This document shows positions 16,376-24,907 of a stretch of DNA of 64,000 nt, one piece after another. Below the pieces are notes generated by a model. That model ran no database searches. It was not told the origin of the DNA and worked only from the letters and a program-made list of their open reading frames with translations. This DNA comes from Bacteroidales bacterium UBA1189. Lineage in GTDB: Bacteria > Bacteroidota > Bacteroidia > Bacteroidales > Bacteroidaceae. Every line of letters starts with the position of its first letter. The stretch's first letter is position 1. The stretch lies in NCBI GenBank assembly GCA_002309805.1, contig DBYJ01000061.1, forward strand, positions 75,127 through 139,126. The letters are read 5' to 3'. Both the position numbers and the translations under genes were made by a program.

Positions 16376-18067
16376 TTATGAAAGGAAAAGAGCGTGGAGG
16401 TTGTCGGGCATTTTTTCCTTTAAACGGGCTTTCCGAGAGCGCAAAGTAGATTCTGTGGTGTTCAAAAGTTCTGCCATTTGGGCGGTTGAGCATTGGAGGG
16501 AGGAGAGGATGCAGTACATCAGCTCCTGATCGTTGACGGCATTCGAGGCATTCTTTACGTCGAGCATGATATCGACAAACGAGCGGGTGAGGTCGTCCAT
16601 GAGCGTCTGCCTCTGCGCGGCTGTCAGCGATGCAGGCGGCACCAGCAGCAGACGGGCCGAAGGCGTCCGGCGGAAAAGTTTCTGACAGGCGGCGAGCTTT
16701 TTCCGATAGAGCGCGTCCAGGTCGGCAGGCTGTTCGTCCACCTGTGCCCGCAATACTTCCACATTGGCCTGCCGCAGTTCCTCCTGCGCCTGCAAGTAAC
16801 GCTTCTTGCGCTTACGGTCGATAAGCAGGAAGGTGATGGCCGTCCCTGAAAGGAGCACAACAGCCAAAATCCCCATCCAGAACATAAAACGTGCATGCCG
16901 CGCTTTCAACTGTTGATTGTGAATCTCGATGACATGATTGTTCTTAATGGCATCAATCTCGATATGCTGATTTTGAGCATAGATGGAATCCAGCAGAGCT
17001 TCATATTGGTTCATGAAATACCGTGCAGAATCAGTCTTATCCAGAAGAGGAGCGATGTAAGCCAATCCTTTGTAAGCTGTACAACGAACAGATAGGTCTT
17101 TACTTTTTTTCAGGCCTTTTCTATAGTTTGTATAAGCCTGCAATGGCTCGTGCTTTTCTGCCTGTATCTCTGCACATAGTAATAATGAAACACTATTCTC
17201 TCCTGCATAGCTCATGTATTTTTCTAAATATTCTGACGCTCTTTCTGCATCATGTTTTCGGTAGAAATACTGTTTCGCCAATTGAAAGTTGATATCGTTA
17301 CGCATGTAAGCTGAGTTCTTTGTGTTATGCATAACGCAGAGGAAGAGACTATCTGCCAGTAAATCTTCGCCTTTAAAAAGTGCAGTAAGCCCCATGTTAT
17401 AATCCGCCAAGCCGATATTAACAGAATCAGAATGACAAACGTCTGTTTGCCGATAATGACGGAATGCCACTAAAGCGCTGTCGAACATATTCTGTTGTCT
17501 ATAAAGAAGTCCTAATTCAAACAGGCTATTGGCATAATACTTGTTTGTCGTGTCTGGAAAAAGGGTGGTAGCACGGAGAAGGGCATCGATGGCATCTAAG
17601 TTGCGGTGCATGTCGCTATAGGTGCAGCCGAGATAGTACTGAGCGAGGGCGGCACGTTGGCTCTTGCGCTTTGTGCCGTAGTAGTTCGTAGCGATAAGGG
17701 GCAGCGAATCGGACGTAAGCCGGACACGGCATTTGTAGTCGGCCTGCGTGCGCAGGAGGGCGTAAAGGGCAGCCTCCTCCTTACCCCTCCTGAAGGAGGG
17801 GAGACCAGTGGACTCGGAAGCCCTTCCCTTTAGGGGTTTCTGCCCCCCGATAACGGGGGGATTGAGGGGGGGAAAGAGACGATTGAGGTTGGGTGAGGCT
17901 ATGCTGTCCAGCAGGGCGCGTGCTTGCTGGGGGTCTGTCTCCATGAGGGCTTCGGCACGAAGCAGGGCATCGTGAAAAGCGGCATCCCTGCGGCAGGAGG
18001 TGACGGAGGCTGTCAGCAAAAGGAGCAGGAATAGAACGATGGGGTATAGGTGGCGAGGGCGATTCAT
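16376..18067 (-). CDS. TPR lipoprotein with one membrane span and C-terminal HTH-like domain
   Basis: Predicted membrane-bound regulator, 563 aa. The start at 18067 gives a lipoprotein-like signal (TASVTSC, Cys25) and lies 1 nt after the stop of the YiiX-like gene. TPR-type helices fill residues about 120-360, one transmembrane segment lies at 394-417, and a basic cytoplasmic helix follows. The C-terminal 55 residues (LSSLQCSTAQMAELLNTTES and following) look like a LuxR/winged HTH and are about half identical to the end of the LytM-like protein at 39198. Such TPR-TM-HTH proteins are common in Bacteroidota; the signal is unknown. Residues ~63-97 (LPSFRRGKE region) come from a palindromic repeat insertion at 17784-17880. 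Confidence 0.75.
   Translation of the reverse strand: MNRPRHLYPIVLFLLLLLTASVTSCRRDAAFHDALLRAEALMETDPQQARALLDSIASPNLNRLFPPLNPPVIGGQKPLKGRASESTGLPSFRRGKEEAALYALLRTQADYKCRVRLTSDSLPLIATNYYGTKRKSQRAALAQYYLGCTYSDMHRNLDAIDALLRATTLFPDTTNKYYANSLFELGLLYRQQNMFDSALVAFRHYRQTDVCHSDSVNIGLADYNMGLTALFKGEDLLADSLFLCVMHNTKNSAYMRNDINFQLAKQYFYRKHDAERASEYLEKYMSYAGENSVSLLLCAEIQAEKHEPLQAYTNYRKGLKKSKDLSVRCTAYKGLAYIAPLLDKTDSARYFMNQYEALLDSIYAQNQHIEIDAIKNNHVIEIHNQQLKARHARFMFWMGILAVVLLSGTAITFLLIDRKRKKRYLQAQEELRQANVEVLRAQVDEQPADLDALYRKKLAACQKLFRRTPSARLLLVPPASLTAAQRQTLMDDLTRSFVDIMLDVKNASNAVNDQELMYCILSSLQCSTAQMAELLNTTESTLRSRKARLKEKMPDNLHALFLS
17784..17881. repeat. Palindromic GC-rich elements inside the TPR/HTH gene
   Basis: The perfect hairpin CCCCTCCTGAAGGAGGGG (17784-17801) is followed by a CCCTTCCCTTTAGGGG motif and a CCCCCCGATAACGGGGGG hairpin. 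All are read through in frame. The 18-mer is repeated exactly at 18523-18540 in the neighbouring gene. Confidence 0.8.
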
Positions 18068-18068
18068 A

Positions 18069-18782
18069 TTATTCAGGTGTGAAGAAGCTGCCGATAATCT
18101 GGACGGAGGGATGGGTGGCGATGGCGACGGGATTGGAGCCGGGCTCGCCTTCGGGCACAGGGAGGCCGAGGCTGGCGTAGAACTCCGCCCAGTAGGGGAG
18201 GATGTTGCCGTCGGCATCGTGGAACGACATGGGCTCGGGCGTGAAGATGAGCTGGCCTTCGTGATCAACGTAGGATTTCTGCACCAGCTCGGAGCAATAG
18301 ATGTCGTCGTCGGTAGGGCTATAGACGTCGTCGTAGTGCCGGCCAAGGTAGGACATGGCGTTACGGAGCGAGGCATCGCAGTCGAAGTCGCCCTTGATGC
18401 GCCCTACCATCACGAGGGGCTGCCCTGCGGCATTATGGTCGGCATGGACGAGGAAGGTGTCGAGGGGGCAGAGGCGGACGCCATGGCGGGTGGTGGATTC
18501 TAAGATAAAGAGCCTCCCCCGTCCCCTCCTGAAGGAGGGGGGAAGATAATGGCTGCGGGTGCAGACGATGGCGACGTGGTCGACGGGGATGGCGGAGCCA
18601 TCCCCTCCTAAAAGAGGGTTGTCGTGGCTGGTAGCGCCGACGATGGCGCCTGAGAGGGTGTTGGCATCGGCTTCGGAGAGGGTGAAGAGCAGGTCGCCGT
18701 TCTCTAGCTGCGGCTGGTCAGGAGCAGGGCTGCCGCAACTGAGAAAAAAAAGAAAGAAAAAGAGAGGAAAATGGCGTTTCAT
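18069..18782 (-). CDS. YiiX/YebB-like NlpC/P60-fold cysteine hydrolase, lipoprotein
   Basis: Permuted NlpC/P60 (DUF830-type) hydrolase, 237 aa, predicted to cut amide bonds in peptidoglycan or lipid substrates; the real substrate is unknown. A lipobox is visible (FFLSC, Cys16). The probable catalytic His69 lies in VDHVAIV and Cys163 in IYCSELVQKSY. Two palindromic repeats are translated inside it, LPPSFRRGRG (18523-18540) and NPLLGGDG (18602-18618), both in loops beside the catalytic strand. It is the first gene of a two-gene operon with the TPR/HTH regulator. Confidence 0.8.
   Translation of the reverse strand: MKRHFPLFFFLFFLSCGSPAPDQPQLENGDLLFTLSEADANTLSGAIVGATSHDNPLLGGDGSAIPVDHVAIVCTRSHYLPPSFRRGRGRLFILESTTRHGVRLCPLDTFLVHADHNAAGQPLVMVGRIKGDFDCDASLRNAMSYLGRHYDDVYSPTDDDIYCSELVQKSYVDHEGQLIFTPEPMSFHDADGNILPYWAEFYASLGLPVPEGEPGSNPVAIATHPSVQIIGSFFTPE
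18523..18540. repeat. Palindrome CCCCTCCTGAAGGAGGGG inside the YiiX-like gene
   Basis: Identical to 17784-17801. A weaker relative, CCCCTCCTAAAAGAGGG, lies at 18602-18618 in the same gene. Confidence 0.85.
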
Positions 18783-18799
18783 CTTTTTTTTCGTTTTTC

Positions 18800-18895
18800 G
18801 TTTAAGGTTTAACGTTTAACGTTTAATGTTTAACGAACACGTCCTTCGATGCCATTGCGCCAGCCTCGTTAAACGTTAAACCTTAAACGTTAAAC
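18800..18895. repeat. Inverted heptamer array (GTTTAAC)n between two genes
   Basis: Five 7-bp units at 18800-18834 are mirrored by four complementary units at 18868-18895 around a 33-nt loop. It fills the gap between the pseudo-protease gene and the YiiX-like gene and may act as a terminator. Confidence 0.8.
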
Positions 18896-18897
18896 CA

Positions 18898-20625
18898 TCA
18901 TTTGCAATAGCGTTCGAGGAGGGTGGAGGCGGTGGCGTCGCCCAGGCTGATGGCGCGCTCCAGCAGCGGACGGGCACGACGGGTGTCGCCCTTCACGGCG
19001 TAGCAGTAGCCCAGCAGACGGTTGCAGTCCATGTCGTTGGGGTAGCTGGCGATGAGGCTTTCCAAGATGGGCAGGGCCTCGTCGTTGCGGCCGACGCGGA
19101 TGTTCAGCGTGGCCTTCTCCAGCAGATAGGCTGCGAGCGGGTTGATGCTATAGGCGAGGTCGATGTCGTCGAGTGCCTGCTGGAACATGCGGGCATTAGC
19201 CTCGGCCTGCTCGCGGAGGTAGTAGAAACGGTCGTTGACGGAGGTGCCTGCCAGCTGCTCGTAGAGGTTGAAGTCGGCAACGGCAGGACGGTATTTCTCG
19301 TGGCGGGCCTTCATGAGCGCTCGCTCAAGGACGAACGGGGCGCTCTGGAACGCCAGATTGGCATCGGGCATGGCTCCGGTAGGCGAGGCCTTGACAACGG
19401 CGCTGTCCATGAGGGCAACGGCGCGCTCGTAGCTGTCGGGGAGCTGCTCGCAGGCGATGGCGGCGTTGTAGTAGTTGTCGGAGGTGGCGTCGGGCATCTG
19501 GCAGATGGCGAGGTAGGCATTCAGGGCGCCCTCATCATCGTTAAGAGCGAGGCGGATGTCGCCCAGATGCTGATAGTAAACAGCCAGCGGGTTGATGGCG
19601 ATGGCCTGCTCCATCTCAGCGGCAGCACGTTCCAACGTCCAGTCCTTGTAGTGGAAGGCCGAGTCGCTGCTTATGGCATCGACCATCTGACAGCCGATCT
19701 GGTAGTGGATGGCATCCTTGTCAGGGGAGAGCTCAAGCGCCTTCGCCTGGTCGGCCTCCGCCTGCTCAAGATGGATGGAATCGCCCTTGGCCACCTGGAA
19801 CGCCGCACGGCGGATGTAGCCCTCGGCATTATCGGGGAACTGGCTGATGAAGCTCTCAATGATTTCGCTATAGTAATCTGTATCGTTCTGGCTTGCCGCG
19901 ATGAAGAGATAGACTTGCGCCTGCTCGGCATCCTCGGGCAACGATTTCGGGAAGACGAGGTTGCGGTAGGAGGTCTCGTTGAGCGTCAGCGCCTTGATCT
20001 CAAGCTTTGTGCCGAAGCGGGCATCGAGGGCATAGAAAAGGGTGTCGCCCTCGCTCGACGGCTGCATGACGGCAGCCAGCTGACCCTCCTCGGTCAGCAG
20101 CGGGCGGCCCGCCAGACTGGCTGAGGCAGAGGGGCCCAGCAGCGTGTAGTAGCTGTGTCCGTTGCTCACATCCTCCACCTTGCGAACGGTAAACCAGTCG
20201 CCGACTTCCTTCTTGGCGGTGGAGACGGGGGGCATATAAAGCCGTTGGCCGATGTTTAGCGCGATGGAGTCGGCAGCAAGTGACTTCTGCTTCTTGTCCG
20301 TCTCGACGCTGAGGCGGATGACGTCGTAGAGCTCGTCGGCTCCCTTGACCTTCAATACCTGGCGCGTCGTGCCTGCGGCATCGGTAGTCACGGCCGAGCG
20401 CGCGCCGAGGAATAGCGTGTAGGGAGCCAGCAGCTCGCCGCGCTCGCCAATGAAAAAGCCCTGGCCGGTGCCGATGAGATTGCCGTCAGCGTCGTAGGTC
20501 ATGACGGAGCAAGTGGCATCGTGGGCTTTCTTGAGCGTTTTGCTGATTTTGCCTGCGGCTGATGCGGGCAGGAGAAATAGAAAGAAGAATGAAAATGAAA
20601 GAATGAGTAATTTAATGCTTCGCAT
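18898..20625 (-). CDS. Exported protein with degenerate trypsin-like domain and TPR repeats
   Basis: 575 aa with a cleavable signal peptide ending LLPASAAG. Residues ~30-200 resemble a trypsin/HtrA fold (GTGQGFFIGERGELLAPY), but the histidine expected after that strand is absent and the usual GxSG block reads GRPLLTEEG, so it should not be an active protease. The rest is a row of TPR-like helices (for example LAFQSAPFVLERALMKARHE and the final LLERAISLGDATASTLL). The role is unknown; a periplasmic scaffold or sensor is plausible. It is monocistronic, bounded by repeats on both sides. Confidence 0.7.
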   Translation of the reverse strand: MRSIKLLILSFSFFFLFLLPASAAGKISKTLKKAHDATCSVMTYDADGNLIGTGQGFFIGERGELLAPYTLFLGARSAVTTDAAGTTRQVLKVKGADELYDVIRLSVETDKKQKSLAADSIALNIGQRLYMPPVSTAKKEVGDWFTVRKVEDVSNGHSYYTLLGPSASASLAGRPLLTEEGQLAAVMQPSSEGDTLFYALDARFGTKLEIKALTLNETSYRNLVFPKSLPEDAEQAQVYLFIAASQNDTDYYSEIIESFISQFPDNAEGYIRRAAFQVAKGDSIHLEQAEADQAKALELSPDKDAIHYQIGCQMVDAISSDSAFHYKDWTLERAAAEMEQAIAINPLAVYYQHLGDIRLALNDDEGALNAYLAICQMPDATSDNYYNAAIACEQLPDSYERAVALMDSAVVKASPTGAMPDANLAFQSAPFVLERALMKARHEKYRPAVADFNLYEQLAGTSVNDRFYYLREQAEANARMFQQALDDIDLAYSINPLAAYLLEKATLNIRVGRNDEALPILESLIASYPNDMDCNRLLGYCYAVKGDTRRARPLLERAISLGDATASTLLERYCK

Positions 20626-20636
20626 AATGGAGAATA

Positions 20637-20654
20637 CTTGTTGACTCGTTGACT
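20637..20654. repeat. GTCAAC-family repeat upstream of the pseudo-protease gene
   Basis: CTTGTTGACTCGTTGACT belongs to the GTCAAC/GTTGAC family seen in several genes here. Confidence 0.6.
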
Positions 20655-20665
20655 AATTAAAGAGG

Positions 20666-21421
20666 TCAGAGTGATTTGGAGAAAGCCTCCGTCCGTTGAC
20701 GGACGGCTTCATAGATGAGTATGCCGGCAGCAACGGAGACGTTGAGCGAGCCGATGTGGCCGTATTGGGGAATGGCTACCCAGTCGTCACAAAGGGCGAG
20801 GTGTTCTGTGGGGATGCCCGTGTCCTCGGCACCCATGATGAGGCAGACAGGGTCGGTATAGTGGGCTTCGGTATAATTGCGGTTGCCCTTCTCCGTCGCG
20901 CCGATGATGCGGAAGCCACATTGCTTCAAGTACTTTATGGCTGTGGCTAGGTTCGCTTCACGGCAGACGGGCAGCGTATGGAGCGCTCCGGCGGAGGTCT
21001 TCATGGCATCAGCTCCTGCGCTGACGCTATCGTGGGTGGGGATGATGATGGCATCAGCACAGGCGCAGTCGCACGTACGGGCGATGGCGCCGAAGTTACG
21101 CACGTCCGTCACGCCGTCGAGCATGACGAAGAGCGGAGTCTTGCCCTCCTCGAACAGCGTGGGGACAAGGTCCTCGATGTGTTGGTAGGTGACGGAGGCG
21201 ATGAATGCCACTACGCCCTGATGGTTCTTGGTGGTGATGCGGTTGAGCTTTTCGACGGGCACGCGCTGGACGGGAATCTGCGTTCCCCTCAGGGCGCCGA
21301 ACAACTCGCGGGCGAGGTCGCCCTGCATGTCTCTCTTGACCAGCACGCGGTCGATGTCCTTGCCGGCTTCAATGGCCTCGATGACTGCGCGAATGCCGAA
21401 GAAAAAGTCTGATTTATTCAT
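20666..21421 (-). CDS. rlmB: 23S rRNA (guanosine-2'-O)-methyltransferase, RlmB/TrmH family
   Basis: SpoU-type methyltransferase predicted to methylate G2251 of 23S rRNA from SAM. The N-terminal substrate-binding domain (FFFGIRAVIEAIEAGKDIDRV) is followed by the knotted SpoU fold with motif 1 DVRNFGAIARTC, motif 2 IMGAEDTGI and motif 3 IPQYGHIGSLNVSVAAGI. At 251 aa it is full length. It is 37 nt downstream of recN on the same strand. Confidence 0.93.
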   Translation of the reverse strand: MNKSDFFFGIRAVIEAIEAGKDIDRVLVKRDMQGDLARELFGALRGTQIPVQRVPVEKLNRITTKNHQGVVAFIASVTYQHIEDLVPTLFEEGKTPLFVMLDGVTDVRNFGAIARTCDCACADAIIIPTHDSVSAGADAMKTSAGALHTLPVCREANLATAIKYLKQCGFRIIGATEKGNRNYTEAHYTDPVCLIMGAEDTGIPTEHLALCDDWVAIPQYGHIGSLNVSVAAGILIYEAVRQRTEAFSKSL

Positions 21422-21458
21422 GGGTCTAAGTGTCTAAAAGGTCTAAGCGTCGAAGGGA

Positions 21459-23171
21459 TTAAGGGTCTGAGGGGCGAAGGGCTTTTTGACCTTTCGTCTC
21501 TTCGGCACTTTGACTTAATTGCAGTAGCGAGCGGGCGTTGGCGATGGCAGCTTCGGTAAGGGTTGCGCCGCTAATCATGGAGGCAATCTCGTTGACGCGC
21601 TCGTCGGCCGACAGGCGGCTGATGGCTGTAAGGGTGCCTGTGGCCGTCTCCGTCTTGCTGACTTTGTAGTGGACGGCTCCACGGGCGGCTATCTGTGGCA
21701 GATGGGTGATGCTGATGATCTGGCGGCCTGGTGCGCTCATCTCCTGCATGATGCTGCCCATGCGGTCGGCAATCTGGCCGGAGATACCCGTATCAATCTC
21801 GTCGAAGATAAGGGTGGGGAGCCCGCGCGAAGCTGCTGTCAGCGCCTTGATGGCAAGCATGACGCGCGAGATTTCGCCGCCTGATGCCACGTCGCTGATG
21901 TCCTGAAGGGCTGTGCCTTTGTTGGCGGAGAAGCGGAAGGTGATGGCATCCATGCCGTTGCTGTCGGGGGTGGTGCGAGGAGAAACATCAATCTGGAAAC
22001 GGATGTTGGGCATGCCCAGGCTTTGGAGGCGTTCGATGATGCCCTTCTCGGCCGTCTTGGCGGCTTTCTTGCGTGAATCCGTGAGCGCCTTTGCTGTTGC
22101 AGTAAGGGCTTCCTGCGCTTGGGCAAGGGCTTGGGCGAGCTCGGCTATCCGGTCGTCGCTATTGTCGATAGAGGCCATGCGCTCACGCAGTTCGGCTTCA
22201 ACGGCAAGCAGAGCCGTCAGGTCCTTCACGTGGTGCTTCTGCTGGAGGGTGTAGAGAAGGTTCAGCCTCTCCTCAACCTCGGTGAGCCGTTTGGGGTCAA
22301 AGGAAATGCGCTCGGCAGCGCTCTCCACCTCCTCGGCGATATCCTTCAGCTCGATGTAGGTGCTCTCCATGCGCTCGGCCCATTCGGCAGCCTTGACGTA
22401 GTTTTTTGCAAGGCTGCGGAGCGTATTCAGGTGGGTTTTCAGATTGCCCAAAAGGTTGTTTTCGTTGCCCATCAGCAGGTCGACGGTAGCGTAGAGGTCG
22501 GTCTTTATCTCCTCGGCATGCTCCAGCACGCTATGCTCGGCCTCCAGTTCCTCGTCTTCGCCTTCCTTCAGGCAGGCTTCGTCGAACTGCTGGAGCTGGA
22601 AGCGGATGAAGTCCTCGTCGGCACGGTTCTTCTCCCGTTCGGCCTCAGCTTTTCGGAGCGCCTGCTGGGCAGAGCCGAAAGCCTGATAGGCTGAGAGGTA
22701 GGCAGCCCGCTCGGGAGCGTTAGCCGCCAGCGTGTCGAGGACTTCCCTCTGGAAACTCTCGGAATTGAGCAGCAGGTTCTGATGCTGCGAATGGATATCG
22801 ATGAGCTTGCTGCCCAGCGCCTTCAGCTGGCTGAGGGAGGCAGGCGAATCGTTGACGAAAGCACGGCTCTTGCCGCTGGAGAGGAGCTCGCGGCGGATGA
22901 TGCATTCGTCGTCGTACTCCATGTCGTTCTCGTCGAAGAAGGGTCGCAAGTCGCAGGCCGTCAGGTCGAAACAACCCTCGATGGTACATTTTGTCGCTCC
23001 TTCGCGGACGGTACTGCTATCGGCGCGGTTGCCCAAGAGCAGGCCGATGGCGCCAAGGAGGATGGATTTTCCGGCGCCGGTCTCGCCTGTGATAACAGAA
23101 AAGCCGCTTTCGAAATCAATCTCAAGCGACTCGATGAGTGCGTAGTTCCGTATGGAGAGCGACGTCAGCAT
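21459..23171 (-). CDS. recN: DNA repair protein RecN
   Basis: SMC-like ATPase acting early in double-strand break repair. Walker A is GETGAGKS near residue 30 and the signature/Walker B region is SGGEISRVMLAI and LIFDEIDTGISG near 455-490. Two coiled-coil arms flank the middle. At 570 aa it is the standard length. It overlaps nothing and lies 12 nt after the DUF4835 gene, so the block dnaN-exonuclease-DUF4835-recN-rlmB is probably an operon. Confidence 0.97.
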   Translation of the reverse strand: MLTSLSIRNYALIESLEIDFESGFSVITGETGAGKSILLGAIGLLLGNRADSSTVREGATKCTIEGCFDLTACDLRPFFDENDMEYDDECIIRRELLSSGKSRAFVNDSPASLSQLKALGSKLIDIHSQHQNLLLNSESFQREVLDTLAANAPERAAYLSAYQAFGSAQQALRKAEAEREKNRADEDFIRFQLQQFDEACLKEGEDEELEAEHSVLEHAEEIKTDLYATVDLLMGNENNLLGNLKTHLNTLRSLAKNYVKAAEWAERMESTYIELKDIAEEVESAAERISFDPKRLTEVEERLNLLYTLQQKHHVKDLTALLAVEAELRERMASIDNSDDRIAELAQALAQAQEALTATAKALTDSRKKAAKTAEKGIIERLQSLGMPNIRFQIDVSPRTTPDSNGMDAITFRFSANKGTALQDISDVASGGEISRVMLAIKALTAASRGLPTLIFDEIDTGISGQIADRMGSIMQEMSAPGRQIISITHLPQIAARGAVHYKVSKTETATGTLTAISRLSADERVNEIASMISGATLTEAAIANARSLLQLSQSAEETKGQKALRPSDP

Positions 23172-23183
23172 GGGGGAGAAGGG

Positions 23184-24113
23184 TCAGTTCTTCATCTTCT
23201 TTATCTCCTCCCACTCGTTGGCGAGCGAAGGGTTGACGCTGGTGAGGATTTTGCTCACATCCTCTTTTTCCTTCGATGTGCCCTTGGAGTAGATGTTGAG
23301 CAGCTCCTCCTGTTTGATTTCGGTGAATAGACCGGGCAGGGCCGACAGGGGCTTGTTCTCCTTGGCCTTTTGCAGAAGGGCAAGGGAGGTGGTGATATTG
23401 CTTCGTCCGCGCTCGGCGTTCTGTGCCATTTCGTCCAATCCGCCACGATGATAGTCGTAGAGCAACTGGCGAAGGGGTTCCATCGAGCCGTTCATGTAAT
23501 CGTTGATGATGGCGTGGCGGTTCTTGTCGTCGGCATACGCCTTCCAACCACCCACATCGAGCATCTGCGCATTATTGACGACGTTTTCGGCCTTCTGCAG
23601 AATGTCCGTACCGCCCTTGGGGGCAAAGGTGTCCAAGTCGAGCCCGATAATGAGATAGGCGTAGTAGGCCAGCACGGCCGTCAGATTGTTCGTGACGATG
23701 TCGTCGGCAAATTCCAGTTTGTCGAATTCCACGTAGTTGAACGAAACGGCAGGGTCGCGGAAGTTGAAGACAACCGTGTTGTAAGAGGTGTTGAAGACAG
23801 GGCGGTTGCTCTGCACCATAAGCTCGCAATCGAAAGCTCCCTCGTTGGCGTACTCGTTAACGATGAAGTTGAAGCTGCACGCGATTTTCTCCTTGTTGCT
23901 GTATTGGGCGTTCGACCATTTGCGCGTGTTGAGGAATTCGCTGATGGCCGTCTCCAGCGTAGTGAAGACGGAGTTGTCTGTTCCCTGGATCTTCGATGCG
24001 TTGATGACGACCTTGGCATCGAGTTCCTGCGACGAGGCGGGGGACGCCACCATCAGCCCTGCGGCAAACAGCAGCAGGGCGGGGAGAACAGCAGTTAGGC
24101 GGCGGAATAGCAT
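23184..24113 (-). CDS. DUF4835 family exported protein
   Basis: 309 aa with a signal peptide ending ASPASSQ. The mature protein starts ELDAKVVINASKIQGTDNSVF, the characteristic opening of DUF4835, a conserved Bacteroidota family of unknown function. The order exonuclease, DUF4835, recN recurs in the order Bacteroidales as far as I recall. The location is periplasm or outer membrane. The gene begins 3 nt after the exonuclease stop. Confidence 0.85.
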   Translation of the reverse strand: MLFRRLTAVLPALLLFAAGLMVASPASSQELDAKVVINASKIQGTDNSVFTTLETAISEFLNTRKWSNAQYSNKEKIACSFNFIVNEYANEGAFDCELMVQSNRPVFNTSYNTVVFNFRDPAVSFNYVEFDKLEFADDIVTNNLTAVLAYYAYLIIGLDLDTFAPKGGTDILQKAENVVNNAQMLDVGGWKAYADDKNRHAIINDYMNGSMEPLRQLLYDYHRGGLDEMAQNAERGRSNITTSLALLQKAKENKPLSALPGLFTEIKQEELLNIYSKGTSKEKEDVSKILTSVNPSLANEWEEIKKMKN

Positions 24114-24116
24114 GGG

Positions 24117-24890
24117 TTACTTGTTGGGGTTGATTTCGCGAAGACGTACTTTCGTCAGCACCTGCTTGGTGTTGAGGGGGAAGTCGTTCTTCATAATCCA
24201 ATCGTAGTAGCTGGGGTCGCGCTTGATGACCTCGCTCAGGACGCGCCCTTTGTATTTGCCGAAGTTGACGACCTCCTCACCCTTGTCGTTGTAGACGAAG
24301 AAACCGGAAAAATCGACGTTGCGGGTGTAGTAGGTGAACTCGGAGAGCCACTTCACGTCGTTTTGCAGGTCGGCGTAGCGGTCGAGCTGTGCTTTCAGCA
24401 CCTCGTAGGTGGCGCGGGTGTCGCCTGTGGCGGAATGGGCGTCGTCGAGGTTCTTGCCGCAGTAGAACTTGTAGGCGGCTGAGAGGGTGCGTTGCTCCAT
24501 CTTGTGGAAGATGACCTGCACGTCGATGAAGCGCGGGCGGGTGAAGTCGATATCGACACCAGCGCGCAGGAATTCCTCAGCCAGCATGGGCACGTCGAAA
24601 CGGTTGGAGTTGAAGCCGGCGATGTCGCATCCCTCGAAAAAGGCCTCTACCTCGCGGGCTATCTGGGCGAAGGTGGGCTTGTCGCGCACGTCGTCGTCGG
24701 TAATGTGGTGGACGGCTGTGGCGGCAGGCGGTATGGGCATGCCGGGATTGACGCGATAGGTTTTTTCCTGCTCCTTGCCATCGGGGAAAACCTTCAGCAG
24801 GCAGATTTCCACGATGCGGTCGTTGGTGACGGAAGTACCTGTCGTCTCCAAGTCAAAGAAGACGACAGGCTTGGTGAGTTTCAGTTCCAT
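24117..24890 (-). CDS. DEDDh 3'-5' exonuclease (DNA polymerase III epsilon-like)
   Basis: Predicted proofreading or repair exonuclease. Exo I is FFDLETTGTS (catalytic Asp and Glu), Exo II is FNSNRFDVPMLAEEF, and Exo III is HSATGDTRATYEVL with the His/Asp pair. At 257 aa it carries a ~75-residue C-terminal tail (GKYKGRVLSEVI onward) beyond the nuclease fold. It follows dnaN by 17 nt, which suits a replication-linked role, but a dedicated replicative epsilon subunit cannot be proved. Confidence 0.88.
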   Translation of the reverse strand: MELKLTKPVVFFDLETTGTSVTNDRIVEICLLKVFPDGKEQEKTYRVNPGMPIPPAATAVHHITDDDVRDKPTFAQIAREVEAFFEGCDIAGFNSNRFDVPMLAEEFLRAGVDIDFTRPRFIDVQVIFHKMEQRTLSAAYKFYCGKNLDDAHSATGDTRATYEVLKAQLDRYADLQNDVKWLSEFTYYTRNVDFSGFFVYNDKGEEVVNFGKYKGRVLSEVIKRDPSYYDWIMKNDFPLNTKQVLTKVRLREINPNK

Positions 24891-24907
24891 GGGACGCGCA
24901 GACGGTT

